DNA of 64,000 nucleotides from an uncultured Oscillibacter sp. (GCA_947577075.1 CANPTW010000003.1:1-64000), one strand, 5' to 3'. Counted from the stretch's first letter, positions 32,763 through 40,986 are shown. Program-made: numbers and translations. The notes: a model not told the origin generated them from the letters alone.

Positions 32763-33674
32763 TCAGAACGCCGGCAGGAGCTTGCGGATCTCCTCTCCGG
32801 TGGCAAGGCCGTCGGAAAAGACGGTGGCGGACCCGGCGGCGGCCCCCATGCGGTGGGCGGCGGCGTAGTCCCGGGTTTCCAGCCACCCGGCCAGGAACCC
32901 GGCCACCATGGAATCCCCCGCGCCCACGTTGTGGCGCACCGTTCCCGGGGGCACCCCCAGGCGGCGGCATACGCCGGTTTCATCCAGCAGCAGCGACCCA
33001 TCCCCGGCCATGGAGACGAGAACGTTCCGGGCTCCCTGCTCCTGAAGGCTTTGGGCGCAGGACAGGATTTCCGCTTCCGTGAGGGAACCCCTTCCAAAGA
33101 GCTCCCCCAGCTCGGCGCTGTTGGGCTTGATCAGGAAGGGCCGGTAGGGAAGGACCCCCCGCAGCACGTCCCTGGCGGCGTCCACCACCGTCAGAACGCC
33201 CCGCCCTTCCACCCGGGCCAGGATCTGCCGGTATACGTCCCCGGGCAGCCCCGCCGGCAGGGACCCGGCCAGGACCAGCACGTCGCCCCCGGCCAGGCGG
33301 TCCAGCTTTTGAAAGAAGGATTCCAGCGCCGGAGGGGGGATGGCGGGCCCGCCGCTGTTGATCTCCGTCTCGTCGCCCCCTCCGCCGGAGCGGATTTTCA
33401 CGTTGACGCGGGTGAGCCCCTTTTCCAGCCGGACAAAGTCCGTCCGGATGCCCTTGGCGTTCAGGCCGTCCTCCAGCGCCCTGCCGGTGAACCCGGCCAG
33501 GAAGCCCAGGGCCACGGTTTCCACCCCCAAATTGTGCAGGACGGTGGAGACGTTGACGCCCTTCCCGCCAAAGTGCATGTGCTCGTTTTGGGTGCGGTTC
33601 AGGCTTCCGGTGTGGAAGCCGTCCACAAGGACCTCGTAGTCCAGCGCGGGATTCAGCGTTACGGTATAGACCAC
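32763..33674 (-). CDS. fruK: 1-phosphofructokinase-type PfkB kinase
   Basis: 303 residues, PfkB/ribokinase fold. The first signature is FGGKGVNVS (36-43) and the catalytic signature NVGAGDSMVAGF lies near 245-257. It opens MVYTVTLNPALDYEV, the usual start of FruK and LacC/tagatose-6-phosphate kinases. The enzyme would phosphorylate fructose-1-phosphate to fructose-1,6-bisphosphate, or the tagatose equivalent. It starts 3 bases after the DeoR gene, so the two are coupled. An 88-base gap with an 8-bp hairpin (CGGGAAGT / ACTTCCCG, 32710-32734) separates it from the permease gene. Confidence 0.9.
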   Translation of the reverse strand: MVYTVTLNPALDYEVLVDGFHTGSLNRTQNEHMHFGGKGVNVSTVLHNLGVETVALGFLAGFTGRALEDGLNAKGIRTDFVRLEKGLTRVNVKIRSGGGGDETEINSGGPAIPPPALESFFQKLDRLAGGDVLVLAGSLPAGLPGDVYRQILARVEGRGVLTVVDAARDVLRGVLPYRPFLIKPNSAELGELFGRGSLTEAEILSCAQSLQEQGARNVLVSMAGDGSLLLDETGVCRRLGVPPGTVRHNVGAGDSMVAGFLAGWLETRDYAAAHRMGAAAGSATVFSDGLATGEEIRKLLPAF

Positions 33675-33677
33675 GGC

Positions 33678-34421
33678 TTACACCTCCCTGATTTCCGTAA
33701 AGTCCCGGTACCGCGGGTCCGGCAGGCGGTCCGTGATGATGCAGGCGGCCTCGATGGGAAATATCACGGCCGCGGTTACCTGGCCGAATTTACTGGAGTC
33801 CGCCAGGACATAGACCGACTGCGCCCGGTCCGCGGCCAGGGCCTTTACCGCCGCCTCCTCCGGGTCCGGCGTGGTGAAGCCCTGGGCGACGGTGATGCCG
33901 TTGGCCCCCAGAAAGGCCTTGGTAAAGTTATAGCGGCGCAGCGCCTCCAGCGTTTCCGACCCGATCAGGGCCATGGTCCCCGCCTTCAGGGCGCCCCCCA
34001 GCACGTGGGTCCGGAGGTTCCGCTCCATAAGGCGGCAGGCACATTCGATGCTGTTGGTCAAAAACAGGGCCCCGGAGGTCCGCAGGTGCTCCGCCATGCG
34101 GAGAACCGTGGTGCCCGCGTCCAGAAAGACCACGTCCTCGTCCCCGATGAGCCCGGCGGCGTATTGGGCAGCCCGGTCCTTTTCCTCCGTGTGGAGCTGC
34201 CGCTTGGTTTCCATGTCCAGCTCCTCGCCGTGGAACTCGCCGTTCATCAGCACCGCCCCGCCGTGAACCTTGCTCAGTTTGCCCCGCTTGGCCAGCGCGT
34301 TCAGATCCCGGCGGATGGTGGCCTCGGAGGCGCCCGTCGCCTGGCACAAATCCGTTACCGTGACGGCCCGCCGCCAGGCCAGCTCCTTGAGAATCCGTTC
34401 CGCGCGTTGTTCAGCCAGCAT
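33678..34421 (-). CDS. DeoR-family sugar operon repressor
   Basis: 247 residues. The DeoR helix-turn-helix (about 6-57) includes VTDLCQATGASEATIRRDLNAL and KVHGGAV. The C-terminal sensor domain keeps the ISOCOT-fold signature VFLDAGTT and GANGI. Such repressors release DNA on binding a phosphorylated sugar, often fructose-1-phosphate. First gene of the operon. The promoter just upstream carries repeated ATCAATCA blocks that are the likely operator, so it probably represses itself and the PTS genes. Confidence 0.92.
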   Translation of the reverse strand: MLAEQRAERILKELAWRRAVTVTDLCQATGASEATIRRDLNALAKRGKLSKVHGGAVLMNGEFHGEELDMETKRQLHTEEKDRAAQYAAGLIGDEDVVFLDAGTTVLRMAEHLRTSGALFLTNSIECACRLMERNLRTHVLGGALKAGTMALIGSETLEALRRYNFTKAFLGANGITVAQGFTTPDPEEAAVKALAADRAQSVYVLADSSKFGQVTAAVIFPIEAACIITDRLPDPRYRDFTEIREV

Positions 34422-34473
34422 AATTCACCCCCTCTTTGTGACGGAAAATGGTTGGTTTGCGGTTTGCTCCTTT

Positions 34474-34515
34474 ATAATACCTCCAATATCAATCAAAGTC
34501 AACAGCAATCAATCA
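34474..34515 (-). promoter_or_regulatory. Promoter and repeated operator of the PTS operon
   Basis: Minus-strand TTGACT (34497-34502) and TATTAT (34474-34479) with a 17-base spacer. Two direct repeats, ATCAATCAA (34488-34496) and AATCAATCA (34507-34515), lie about 20 bp apart, on the same face of the helix, and flank the -35. That is a typical DeoR arrangement. Confidence 0.65.
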
Positions 34516-34626
34516 TTTCCGGTCAACAAAAAGTGAGGGCTTATTTTGTATGAAATGCCAAAAATCCGGCGGGCCTTTGTTCAAAAGCGATCAAAGCCCG
34601 GAGGGGTTTGCCGGCGTTTCACAGGA

Positions 34627-34657
34627 CAGCACCCCCGCCGGAAAGGCGGGGGTGCTG
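34627..34657 (-). terminator. Terminator of the aminotransferase gene
   Basis: Perfect 13-bp stem (CAGCACCCCCGCC / GGCGGGGGTGCTG) with a GGAAA loop, 2 bases from the stop codon. The remaining gene-free DNA up to 34421 contains the PTS promoter and nothing else recognised. Confidence 0.75.
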
Positions 34658-34659
34658 CC

Positions 34660-35796
34660 TCAGAGCGTTTTGAGAAAGGCTTCGATCCGGTCCAGACCCT
34701 CTTTCAGGTCCCCGTCGGAATAGCAGTAGCTCAGGCGCATATAGCCCTCCGTGCCGAAGTACACGCCGGGGATAACGCCCACCAGGCCCTCCCGCAGCAT
34801 CTTCTCGCAGAAGCGGAGGGAGTCCATGCCGAAGGGCTTGATGTTGATGAACATGTAAAACGCACCCTCGGGCTCCTGGACCTCCAGGCCCATATCCGTC
34901 AGACGGCGGTAGACATAGTCCCGGCGCCGACGGAAAAGCTCCACCATGGGGGCGGTGTCGCTCTCCAGCGCGGCGGCGCAGGCCGGCTGGACGAAGGCGG
35001 GGGCGGAAACCACGGAGTACTGGTGGAAAATCTGCATGCGGTCCCGGACGGGGGCGTCCGCCAGGCAGTAGCCCAGCCGCCAGCCGGTCATGGCATAGGG
35101 CTTGGAGAAGCTCTGGATGACGATGATCCGATCCCGCATGTCCTGGTACTCGGAGAAGCTGTGATAGCCGTCGGTATAGACCAGGGTCCGGTACACGTCG
35201 TCGCAGAGGACGAAGATGGGCTTGTCCTTCAGGATATCGTGGACGGCGTCCAGGGTTTCCCGGGTGTAGATGCAGCCGGTGGGATTGTTGGGGGAGGTGA
35301 GGACTATGGCCTTGGTCCTCGGCGAGACGGCGGCCCTCAGGGCGCCGGGACCGATCTGAAAGCGGTGGTCCTCGGTGGGCAGGGGGACCGGCACGCCCCG
35401 GCAGAGCCGGGTGATGGATTCGTAGAGGCTGAAGGCCGGGGTGGGGATGATGACCTCGTCCCCCGGGTTCAGCACGGTGGACAGGGCGATAAAGAGGCTC
35501 TCCGTGGCTCCGATGGTGAGGATGATCTCATCGGGGGAGTAGTGAAGGCCGTGGGCCCGGGCTTCAAATTTGGAGATGGCCTCCAGCATATAGGGATAGC
35601 CGTTCCCCGGGGGATAATGGGTGTCGTTGGCGTCCAGGGCGGCCTTGGCCGCCTCCTTGATTGCTTCCGGGGTGTTCTGATCCGGCTCGCCGATGGTCAG
35701 GGCGCAGGCGCCCGGGGTGTCCCGCACCAGGAAGGTAAAACGGCGGATGCCGGAGAGTTCCACGCCCAGCACGGCGCGGTTGAAAGTCAGGTCCAT
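34660..35796 (-). CDS. PLP-dependent class I/II aminotransferase
   Basis: 378 residues, fold type I. Signatures are TIGATESLF at the cofactor phosphate site, LTSPNNPTG, and the PLP lysine in QSFSKPYAMTGWRLGY (near 225), with the phosphate-binding Arg in the C-terminal MRLSYCYSD. Closest in feel to aspartate/alanine-type PatA aminotransferases. The amino-acid substrate cannot be fixed. ATG at 35796 has AAGGAG 10 bases upstream. The gene is single, with a consensus promoter and its own terminator. Confidence 0.9.
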   Translation of the reverse strand: MDLTFNRAVLGVELSGIRRFTFLVRDTPGACALTIGEPDQNTPEAIKEAAKAALDANDTHYPPGNGYPYMLEAISKFEARAHGLHYSPDEIILTIGATESLFIALSTVLNPGDEVIIPTPAFSLYESITRLCRGVPVPLPTEDHRFQIGPGALRAAVSPRTKAIVLTSPNNPTGCIYTRETLDAVHDILKDKPIFVLCDDVYRTLVYTDGYHSFSEYQDMRDRIIVIQSFSKPYAMTGWRLGYCLADAPVRDRMQIFHQYSVVSAPAFVQPACAAALESDTAPMVELFRRRRDYVYRRLTDMGLEVQEPEGAFYMFINIKPFGMDSLRFCEKMLREGLVGVIPGVYFGTEGYMRLSYCYSDGDLKEGLDRIEAFLKTL

Positions 35797-35828
35797 GGGT
35801 CTCACGCTCCTTCTTGAATTACGCAAAC

Positions 35829-35857
35829 AGTATATGCGCATCCGGGAGGCTTGTCAA
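35829..35857 (-). promoter_or_regulatory. Promoter of the aminotransferase gene
   Basis: Minus-strand TTGACA (35852-35857) and TATACT (35829-35834), 17-base spacer. Confidence 0.75.
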
Positions 35858-35925
35858 CCGCTTGGACCTTCTTCCGCCCGCCGGGGGAGGGGATTCCCCG
35901 TGGGCGCATTCTCTCCGGAGAGCTG

Positions 35926-35952
35926 CAAAAAAGACGCCGTGTTTGCGGCGTC
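35926..35952 (-). terminator. Terminator after the 25-codon ORF
   Basis: 7-bp stem (GACGCCG / CGGCGTC) followed on the minus strand by six Ts. It closes the small ORF transcript 10 bases after its stop codon. Confidence 0.75.
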
Positions 35953-35962
35953 CTGTCTGCGG

Positions 35963-36040
35963 TTACCGGTCGCTGGGGAGCCAGCAGTCCTGAAAGATCA
36001 GGTCGTCCACGTCTCCGGCGGTGCAGTTCCGTAAGCTCAC
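35963..36040 (-). CDS. Possible 25-residue small protein
   Basis: A GTG-started frame preceded by AAGGAGG at 8 bases encodes an acidic peptide with two cysteines (MSLRNCTAGDVDDLIFQDCW, then LPSDR). It is followed after 10 bases by a good terminator, and its leader holds an inverted repeat (AGACT / AGTCT, 36065-36081). Strong ribosome site plus own terminator argue for a real transcription unit. The promoter is unclear and no family is recognised. It could also be a leader peptide or a random frame in a small RNA. Confidence 0.45.
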   Translation of the reverse strand: MSLRNCTAGDVDDLIFQDCWLPSDR

Positions 36041-36147
36041 GGGCAGGTCCTCCTTCTGTTTTTCAGACTATTGAACAGTCTATGCGCCGAAGGAGAAAAA
36101 GTTGCCTGCAAAAAGAAAGGGAATCCCCGGCCCCTGCGGGCGGGAAA

Positions 36148-36184
36148 AAGCGGAGGGGAAGAACGGAATTCTTCCCCTCCGCTT
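36148..36184 (-). terminator. Terminator of the purine-salvage operon
   Basis: 16-bp perfect stem (AAGCGGAGGGGAAGAA / TTCTTCCCCTCCGCTT) with a 5-base loop, ending in a T-run on the minus strand, after the deaminase stop. Confidence 0.85.
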
Positions 36185-36241
36185 CTGCAAATTTCCCGGG
36201 AAGCCCAAATCAGGCCCTTGACGGAGAGCCTTGCGGGAGTC

Positions 36242-37540
36242 TCAGCCGTACAGCCGCTTTACGGCGGCCTTGGCCTCAAAGAGGATTTTCTCCCGGTCCA
36301 GGGTCAGGAACTCCCCGTTTTCATAGAGGATTCTCCCGTCCACCATGGTCATGACCACGTCGCTGCCCTGGGCGGAGTAAACCGTCAGGGCCAGGGGGTC
36401 CAGATTGGGGTACAGGTGGGGCGCCGTGGTGTCCAGGGCGATGATGTCCGCCTTTTTCCCGACCTCCAGGGCGCCGGTGTCCTCCCGCCCCTGGAGCTTG
36501 GCGCCGTTCCGGGTGGCCATGGCCAGGAGCTCCGCGGGCTTGAGGATGGTGGGGTCCCGGTGGAAGCCGTTGTGGAGGACGGCGGCCAGGTGCAGCTCCT
36601 CCATCATGTTCAGGTTGTTGTTGCTGGCCGCTCCGTCGGTTCCAAGGGTGACGTTCAGCCCCAAGTCCAGCATCCTCTGGATGGGGGCGAAGCCGCTGCC
36701 CAGCTTCATGTTGCTGGTGGGGTTGTGGATGGGGCTGACGCCCTTTTCCAGCATCAGGGCCATGTCCTCCTCCGTCACGAAGACGCAGTGGGCGGCGGCG
36801 GTGGGAGAGTCGAAGGTGCCCAGGTCATAGAACCACCTTGCCGGGGTTTTCCCATACTTGGCCACGCACTCGTCGTGCTCCTTTTTCGTCTCGGAGAGGT
36901 GAATGTGCATCCGCCCGCCCAGGGCGCGGCAGTCGGCGCTGTAGGGCCTTACGATATGCTCAAAGCAGGTGTACTCGGCGTGAACGGCGAAGTCGATGCG
37001 GACCCGCCCCTCCGCGGCGCCGTGATAGTCCTTGAAGAGCCGGATGGACTCCTGAGCCCGGAAGTTGTCCTCATAGCGCTCGTCCTTGTCGAAGCACTGG
37101 ACGGGGCGGCTGAGGTTGGCCTTGATTCCGCAGGCGGCGGCGTTCTCCGCGGCGGTGGCGGGCTCAAAGTACATGTCGGAATAGCTGGTGGTGCCGGTGG
37201 AGATCATCTCAAGCAGGGCCAGGTTGTTTCCCGCCCGGATGTCCTCGGCGGTGAGCCGGTCCTCAATGGGCATCATTTTCCCAAACAGCCACTCCTGAAG
37301 GGGCAGGTCGCTGCCCACGCCCCGGAGCAGCACCATGGGGCTGTGTCCGTGGCAGTTGATGAGGCCGGGGAGCAGCAGGCGGCCCGTCATGTCCTTTTCC
37401 CGGTCATAGGCGGCCCGGGGCCGCTCCGCCCCGATGTAGTCGATGGTATCTCCGTCAATGCCCAGATAGGCGTTTTCCAGGCAGCGGAAGCCCGCCTCCC
37501 CGGCGGCCAGAATGTCGCAGTGTTTCAGCAGCAGTTTCAT
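36242..37540 (-). CDS. mtaD: 5'-methylthioadenosine/S-adenosylhomocysteine deaminase
   Basis: 432 residues, amidohydrolase superfamily. The metal ligands are visible as HGHSP (HxH near 56-58), HIHLSE and the C-terminal TDGAASNNN. The overall pattern (FEPATAAENA, HNPTSNMKLGSG) matches MTA/SAH deaminases, which turn methylthioadenosine, SAH or adenosine into the inosine form. It starts 13 bases after the purine nucleoside phosphorylase gene, which can split the deaminated nucleoside. Together they form a purine and methionine salvage pair. Specificity among adenosine analogues is not certain. Confidence 0.88.
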   Translation of the reverse strand: MKLLLKHCDILAAGEAGFRCLENAYLGIDGDTIDYIGAERPRAAYDREKDMTGRLLLPGLINCHGHSPMVLLRGVGSDLPLQEWLFGKMMPIEDRLTAEDIRAGNNLALLEMISTGTTSYSDMYFEPATAAENAAACGIKANLSRPVQCFDKDERYEDNFRAQESIRLFKDYHGAAEGRVRIDFAVHAEYTCFEHIVRPYSADCRALGGRMHIHLSETKKEHDECVAKYGKTPARWFYDLGTFDSPTAAAHCVFVTEEDMALMLEKGVSPIHNPTSNMKLGSGFAPIQRMLDLGLNVTLGTDGAASNNNLNMMEELHLAAVLHNGFHRDPTILKPAELLAMATRNGAKLQGREDTGALEVGKKADIIALDTTAPHLYPNLDPLALTVYSAQGSDVVMTMVDGRILYENGEFLTLDREKILFEAKAAVKRLYG

Positions 37541-37553
37541 AACAGTTTCCTCC

Positions 37554-38450
37554 TTAGAACCTGTATTCATCGGTTGTGAGTACAGGTTCTTGGTTCAGTG
37601 TGGCCCGCCGGTCCGTGTCCAGGGCTTCATGGATGGCGGCTATGATGGTTTTCACGTATTCGCTGAAGCTGCCGGCAATCATCCGGGCGGTTTCGTCCAC
37701 CTCGGAGTCGCTGAGGGGCCGGTCCAGCACCCCCGCCGCCATGTTGGTCATGACGGACAGGGCCAGCAGGGGAAGCCGGCAGTGGGCGGCGGTGAGGGCC
37801 TCGGTGACGGTGGACATGCCCACGGCGTCGGCCCCCAGGATCCGGGCGGCCCGGATTTCCGCCGGAGTTTCGAACTGGGGGCCGGGGAAGAACATGTACA
37901 CGCCCTCGTGGACCCGGAGGGGGCCTCCCTCGGCGCAGTCCAGGGCCAGCCGCCGCAGCTCCGGCGTGTACATCCGGGACACGTCGAAGAACCGGGGGCC
38001 GAACTCCTCCGCGTTGGGGCCCCGGAGCGGGCTGTCCCCGTTGAGCTTGATGTGGTCCGCAATCACCATCACATCTCCGGGGCGGTAGGCGGTGTTCACG
38101 GCCCCGGCGGCGTTGGTGAGAAGGACGGCCCTGACCCCCAGCAGCTTCAGGACCCGGACGGGGATGACCAGCTGCTGAAAATCGTACCCCTCGTAGGAGT
38201 GAAAGCGGCCGGACATACAGACCACCCGCACTCCGCGGACCGTGCCGAAAATCAGCGTTCCGGCATGGGAAGACACGGTGGTGCGCAGAAAATTGGGGAT
38301 GTCGGCGTAGTCCACCGTTACAGGGTCCTCAATGGCCTGGGCGAAGGGACCCAGGCAGGAGCCCAGGACGATGGCGATCTCCGGCGCGCCGTCAAACCTG
38401 GTTTTCAGAAAATCCGCGCTCTTTTGAAAGTATTCGCAGGGGTAGGCCAT
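37554..38450 (-). CDS. punA: Purine-nucleoside phosphorylase, trimeric type
   Basis: 298 residues. It cleaves inosine/guanosine-type nucleosides with phosphate to base and ribose-1-phosphate. Class signatures are VLGSCLGP, VSSHAG, GRFHSYEGY, LTNAAGAVN and FETPAEIRAAR, plus a VGMSTVTEA stretch that contains the phosphate and base contacts. AGGAGGTG lies 10 bases before the ATG at 38450. First gene of a two-gene operon with mtaD. Confidence 0.93.
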   Translation of the reverse strand: MAYPCEYFQKSADFLKTRFDGAPEIAIVLGSCLGPFAQAIEDPVTVDYADIPNFLRTTVSSHAGTLIFGTVRGVRVVCMSGRFHSYEGYDFQQLVIPVRVLKLLGVRAVLLTNAAGAVNTAYRPGDVMVIADHIKLNGDSPLRGPNAEEFGPRFFDVSRMYTPELRRLALDCAEGGPLRVHEGVYMFFPGPQFETPAEIRAARILGADAVGMSTVTEALTAAHCRLPLLALSVMTNMAAGVLDRPLSDSEVDETARMIAGSFSEYVKTIIAAIHEALDTDRRATLNQEPVLTTDEYRF

Positions 38451-38521
38451 AGGCTGCGTGCACCTCCTGACAGTTTTTCCGGGGAGCGGCGCATGGGGAC
38501 GAAAAGGCGCTCTTATGGATG

Positions 38522-38550
38522 ATTTTAACACAGGTCCGGTTGGGTGTCAA
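38522..38550 (-). promoter_or_regulatory. Promoter of punA-mtaD
   Basis: Minus-strand TTGACA (38545-38550) and TAAAAT (38522-38527), 17-base spacer. Confidence 0.75.
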
Positions 38551-38588
38551 TCGGACAAAGCCGCCCCGCCCGCTTCCGGGAGGGCGGC

Positions 38589-38617
38589 TGGACAGACCGT
38601 GGAAAATATGGTATGGT
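38589..38617 (+). promoter_or_regulatory. Promoter of the GNAT gene
   Basis: TGGACA and TATGGT, 17-base spacer, divergent from the punA promoter by about 40 bases. Confidence 0.5.
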
Positions 38618-38686
38618 GAAGCCCATGAAAGCGTCCCGCCGGGAACGGCGGCGGGAGAGGCCCGAGACGCGGATTGGAGGAACGGC

Positions 38687-39367
38687 ATGGAACGAGCGCT
38701 GCTGGAGTGGGTTTCCCGGGACCCGGCGCGGTACGGCTATCTGCTGGATTTTTACCGGCGGGGGGCCCGGGTCTGCTGCGCCGGAGCGGAGGGCGTGGTG
38801 CTGAAAAACGACAAGCTTGGCCTCTGCTATGCAGGGGGGACCGCCTTTGCGCCGGAGCTGGAAACCAGCCGGCTGGCGCTGGTGGAGGATCGGGCCCTGG
38901 CGGAGCGGCTGGCGGCCCGGGCCCCCGGGCTGGAGATCCTGGAGTGCGCCCAGGCGGTTTACCTGAAAAAGGACCCGCCGCCCCGGCGGGACTGCCCCGG
39001 CGTGACCCTCCGGCCCCTGACCATGGACGATCTGGACTTTGTGCTGAAGAACTACCGCCACCCCGGCGCGGTGGAGGCCCACATCCGGGAGCGCATCCGG
39101 GAGGGAATGCTGGGCGCGGAGGCGGAGGGAGAGCCGGCGGGCTTCATCGGCGTTCACGAGGAGGGGACGATGGGCCTTTTGGAGGTTCTGCCCCGGTTCC
39201 GCCGCCGGGGCCTGGCGGAAGCGCTGGAGGCCGCCCTGATCCGAAGGCAGCTGGAAAAGGGCGTTCTGCCCTATGCCCATGTGAAAACCGGAAACGCCGC
39301 CTCGGAGGCGCTGCAGACGAAGCTGGGCCTGACGCTCGACCGCCGCCGTTTCTATTGGGTCGGCTGA
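38687..39367 (+). CDS. GNAT-family N-acetyltransferase
   Basis: 226 residues. The C-terminal half (about 100-226) has the GNAT acetyl-CoA site, with VLPRFRRRGLAEALEAALI corresponding to the R/Q-x-x-G-x-G/A loop. The following GNAASEALQTKLGL is the usual motif B region. The N-terminal half is less conserved and may form a second degenerate GNAT fold. Substrate unknown. GGAGG precedes the ATG at 38687 by 6 bases. It stands alone between divergent promoters. Confidence 0.85.
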   Translation: MERALLEWVSRDPARYGYLLDFYRRGARVCCAGAEGVVLKNDKLGLCYAGGTAFAPELETSRLALVEDRALAERLAARAPGLEILECAQAVYLKKDPPPRRDCPGVTLRPLTMDDLDFVLKNYRHPGAVEAHIRERIREGMLGAEAEGEPAGFIGVHEEGTMGLLEVLPRFRRRGLAEALEAALIRRQLEKGVLPYAHVKTGNAASEALQTKLGLTLDRRRFYWVG

Positions 39368-39388
39368 GCGGCGGCGCGGGCACCGGAC

Positions 39389-39417
39389 TTGCATTTCCAA
39401 AATTTTTCAATTATAAT
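39389..39417 (+). promoter_or_regulatory. Promoter of the Rrf2 gene
   Basis: TTGCAT and TATAAT, 17-base spacer, within an AT-rich pocket directly after the GNAT gene. Confidence 0.75.
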
Positions 39418-39478
39418 GGCGGTGACGGCATGGCGGCGCACGGCATGACATGGAGTTTTGGAAAGGCGGAAGATAGAA

Positions 39479-39901
39479 ATGAGAATCTCTACAAAGGGGC
39501 GCTATGCCCTGCGGCTGCTGGTGGACGTGGCGGAGAACCAGACCGGAGGCTATACCCGCTTGAAGGACGCCGCCCGGCGGCAGGAAATTTCAGAGAAATA
39601 CCTGGAGATTATCGTCCGGGCCCTGGTGCGGGAGGGCTATCTCACCGGCGTGCGGGGCAAGGGCGGCGGCTACCGGCTGAGCAGGACTCCGGAGGAGTAC
39701 AGCATCCTGGGGATTTTAGAGGCCGCGGAGGGGCCGCTGGCCCCGGTGTCCTGCCTGGAGGACGGCTGTCCCCGCATGGACGGCTGCCCCACCATGCCCC
39801 TGTGGCAGGGCCTGGACAAGGTGATTTCGGAGTATCTGGAGGGCGTCACGCTGGCGGACCTCCTGCGGACCGGGGGAGAGGACCTCCGCCCGGAGGCGTG
39901 A
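39479..39901 (+). CDS. Rrf2-family transcriptional regulator with three clustered cysteines
   Basis: 140 residues opening MRISTKGRYALRLLVDVAE, as in IscR, CymR and NsrR. The winged helix includes ISEKYLEIIVRALVREGYL and the wing GVRGKGGGYRL. Near residue 100, CLEDGCPRMDGC supplies three Cys spaced C-x4-C-x5-C, the arrangement that holds an iron-sulphur cluster in IscR-like members. A sensor of Fe-S, redox or NO status is likely. CymR-type members lack the cysteines. No target gene is adjacent, because a terminator follows. Confidence 0.9.
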   Translation: MRISTKGRYALRLLVDVAENQTGGYTRLKDAARRQEISEKYLEIIVRALVREGYLTGVRGKGGGYRLSRTPEEYSILGILEAAEGPLAPVSCLEDGCPRMDGCPTMPLWQGLDKVISEYLEGVTLADLLRTGGEDLRPEA

Positions 39902-39981
39902 ATGTGGAACGGCCCCCGGGAGGCGCCGGCGGCGGCGTGGCCGCCGCGGGAAACACGGGCGCCCCGGGAGGGCGGAGAAAA

Positions 39982-40026
39982 GCCGGACCGTACGCAGAAA
40001 CGGAGCGTGCGGTCCGGCAGTGTTTT
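39982..40026 (+). terminator. Terminator of the Rrf2 gene
   Basis: 14-bp stem with one mismatch (GCCGGACCGTACGC / GCGTGCGGTCCGGC), followed by a T-run. Confidence 0.75.
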
Positions 40027-40041
40027 TGCGCCGCTGGACTA

Positions 40042-40201
40042 GAGGGTGTCTTCAAACTCCCGAAACGCGGACCGGCGGCATCTTTTTCCGCCATGCCGCG
40101 TTGCTTCAGCTTGAAATCCGTCAGGATTCCCGCGTCAAATCGCCTTGCCTGGCAGAAAAATCCGCCCCAATCCGGCATTCCGCCGGTTTTAAAACAGACT
40201 C
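40042..40201 (-). repeat. Family B MITE-like repeat, copy B2
   Basis: 160 bp, the inverse-oriented partner of copy B1 at 245-404. Terminal inverted repeats are GAGGGTGTCTTCAAAC and, from the other end, GAGTCTGTTTTAAAAC. A CTAG adjoins both ends, which could be a target-site duplication as made by IS5-group transposases. It is non-coding and sits between the Rrf2 terminator and the response-regulator stop codon. Confidence 0.75.
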
Positions 40202-40218
40202 TAGGGTTCAAGGTTTTT

Positions 40219-40986
40219 TCAGGCGTGGGGCCTGTCCCGCTTCCCGCCGTGGAGGTTCCGCCACTCTCCCGCGGAGATGCCCTCCAGTTTTTTGAACACG
40301 CGGGAGAAGTGGGCGGTGTCGGCATAGCCCACCTGCTCGGCCACTTCGCTGATGCGCAGCGCCGGATCGGCCATCAGCTCCTTGGCCCGGCGGATGCGCA
40401 CCGCGTTGAGCAGGTCGTAAAAGGACTGGCCCAGGTGCTTGTTCAGCAGCTTGGACAGGTGCCACTGGCTGACATAGCAGTGGTCGGCCACATCCTGAAG
40501 GGAAAGCCGACGGCCGCAGTGCTCCGCGATGTAGGCCTGCGCCCGGCGGACCAGGAAGCTGTTGGGGTCCTCGCCCGCCGCCTGGGGCTCCGGCTCCTCC
40601 AAGGGCGGAAGTCGGTCCAGCACGCCGGTCATATGCTCCAGCGCCTCGTTCAGCTCCTCCATTTTGGAGGGCTTCAGCAAAAACCGGGAAACGCCCAGGC
40701 GGATGGCCCGCTGGGCATACTCAAAATCCCGGTAGCCGGTGAGAACGGCAATCTGCATGCGGGGAAACTCCCCCTTCAGTCCGGCCAGCATGGTCAGGCC
40801 GTCCTCCCCCGGCATCTTGATGTCGGTGAAGAGGATGTCCGGCCTGTGGGTCCGAATGGCCGCGGCGCCGGCGGCGGCGTCCTGGGCGGCGGCGGCGACC
40901 CGGCAGTTGTGGGCGGCCCAGTCCACCACTTTCTGAAGACCTTCCGTAATAATGGCTTCGTCGTCAATCAGAACAACTTTGTACAT
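40219..40986 (-). CDS. YesN-like response regulator with AraC output domain
   Basis: 255 residues. Receiver domain (about 1-120) with the acidic pair in LIDDEA, the phospho-acceptor Asp in ILFTDIKMPGEDG and a LLKPSKMEEL switch. The C-terminal AraC double helix-turn-helix (about 150-250) includes VADHCYVSQWHLSKLLNKHLG and VGYADTAHFSRVFKKLEG. Partner of the YesM-type kinase at 44454-46139. It lies at the end of the ABC-importer gene run, which it very likely controls. Confidence 0.92.
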   Translation of the reverse strand: MYKVVLIDDEAIITEGLQKVVDWAAHNCRVAAAAQDAAAGAAAIRTHRPDILFTDIKMPGEDGLTMLAGLKGEFPRMQIAVLTGYRDFEYAQRAIRLGVSRFLLKPSKMEELNEALEHMTGVLDRLPPLEEPEPQAAGEDPNSFLVRRAQAYIAEHCGRRLSLQDVADHCYVSQWHLSKLLNKHLGQSFYDLLNAVRIRRAKELMADPALRISEVAEQVGYADTAHFSRVFKKLEGISAGEWRNLHGGKRDRPHA

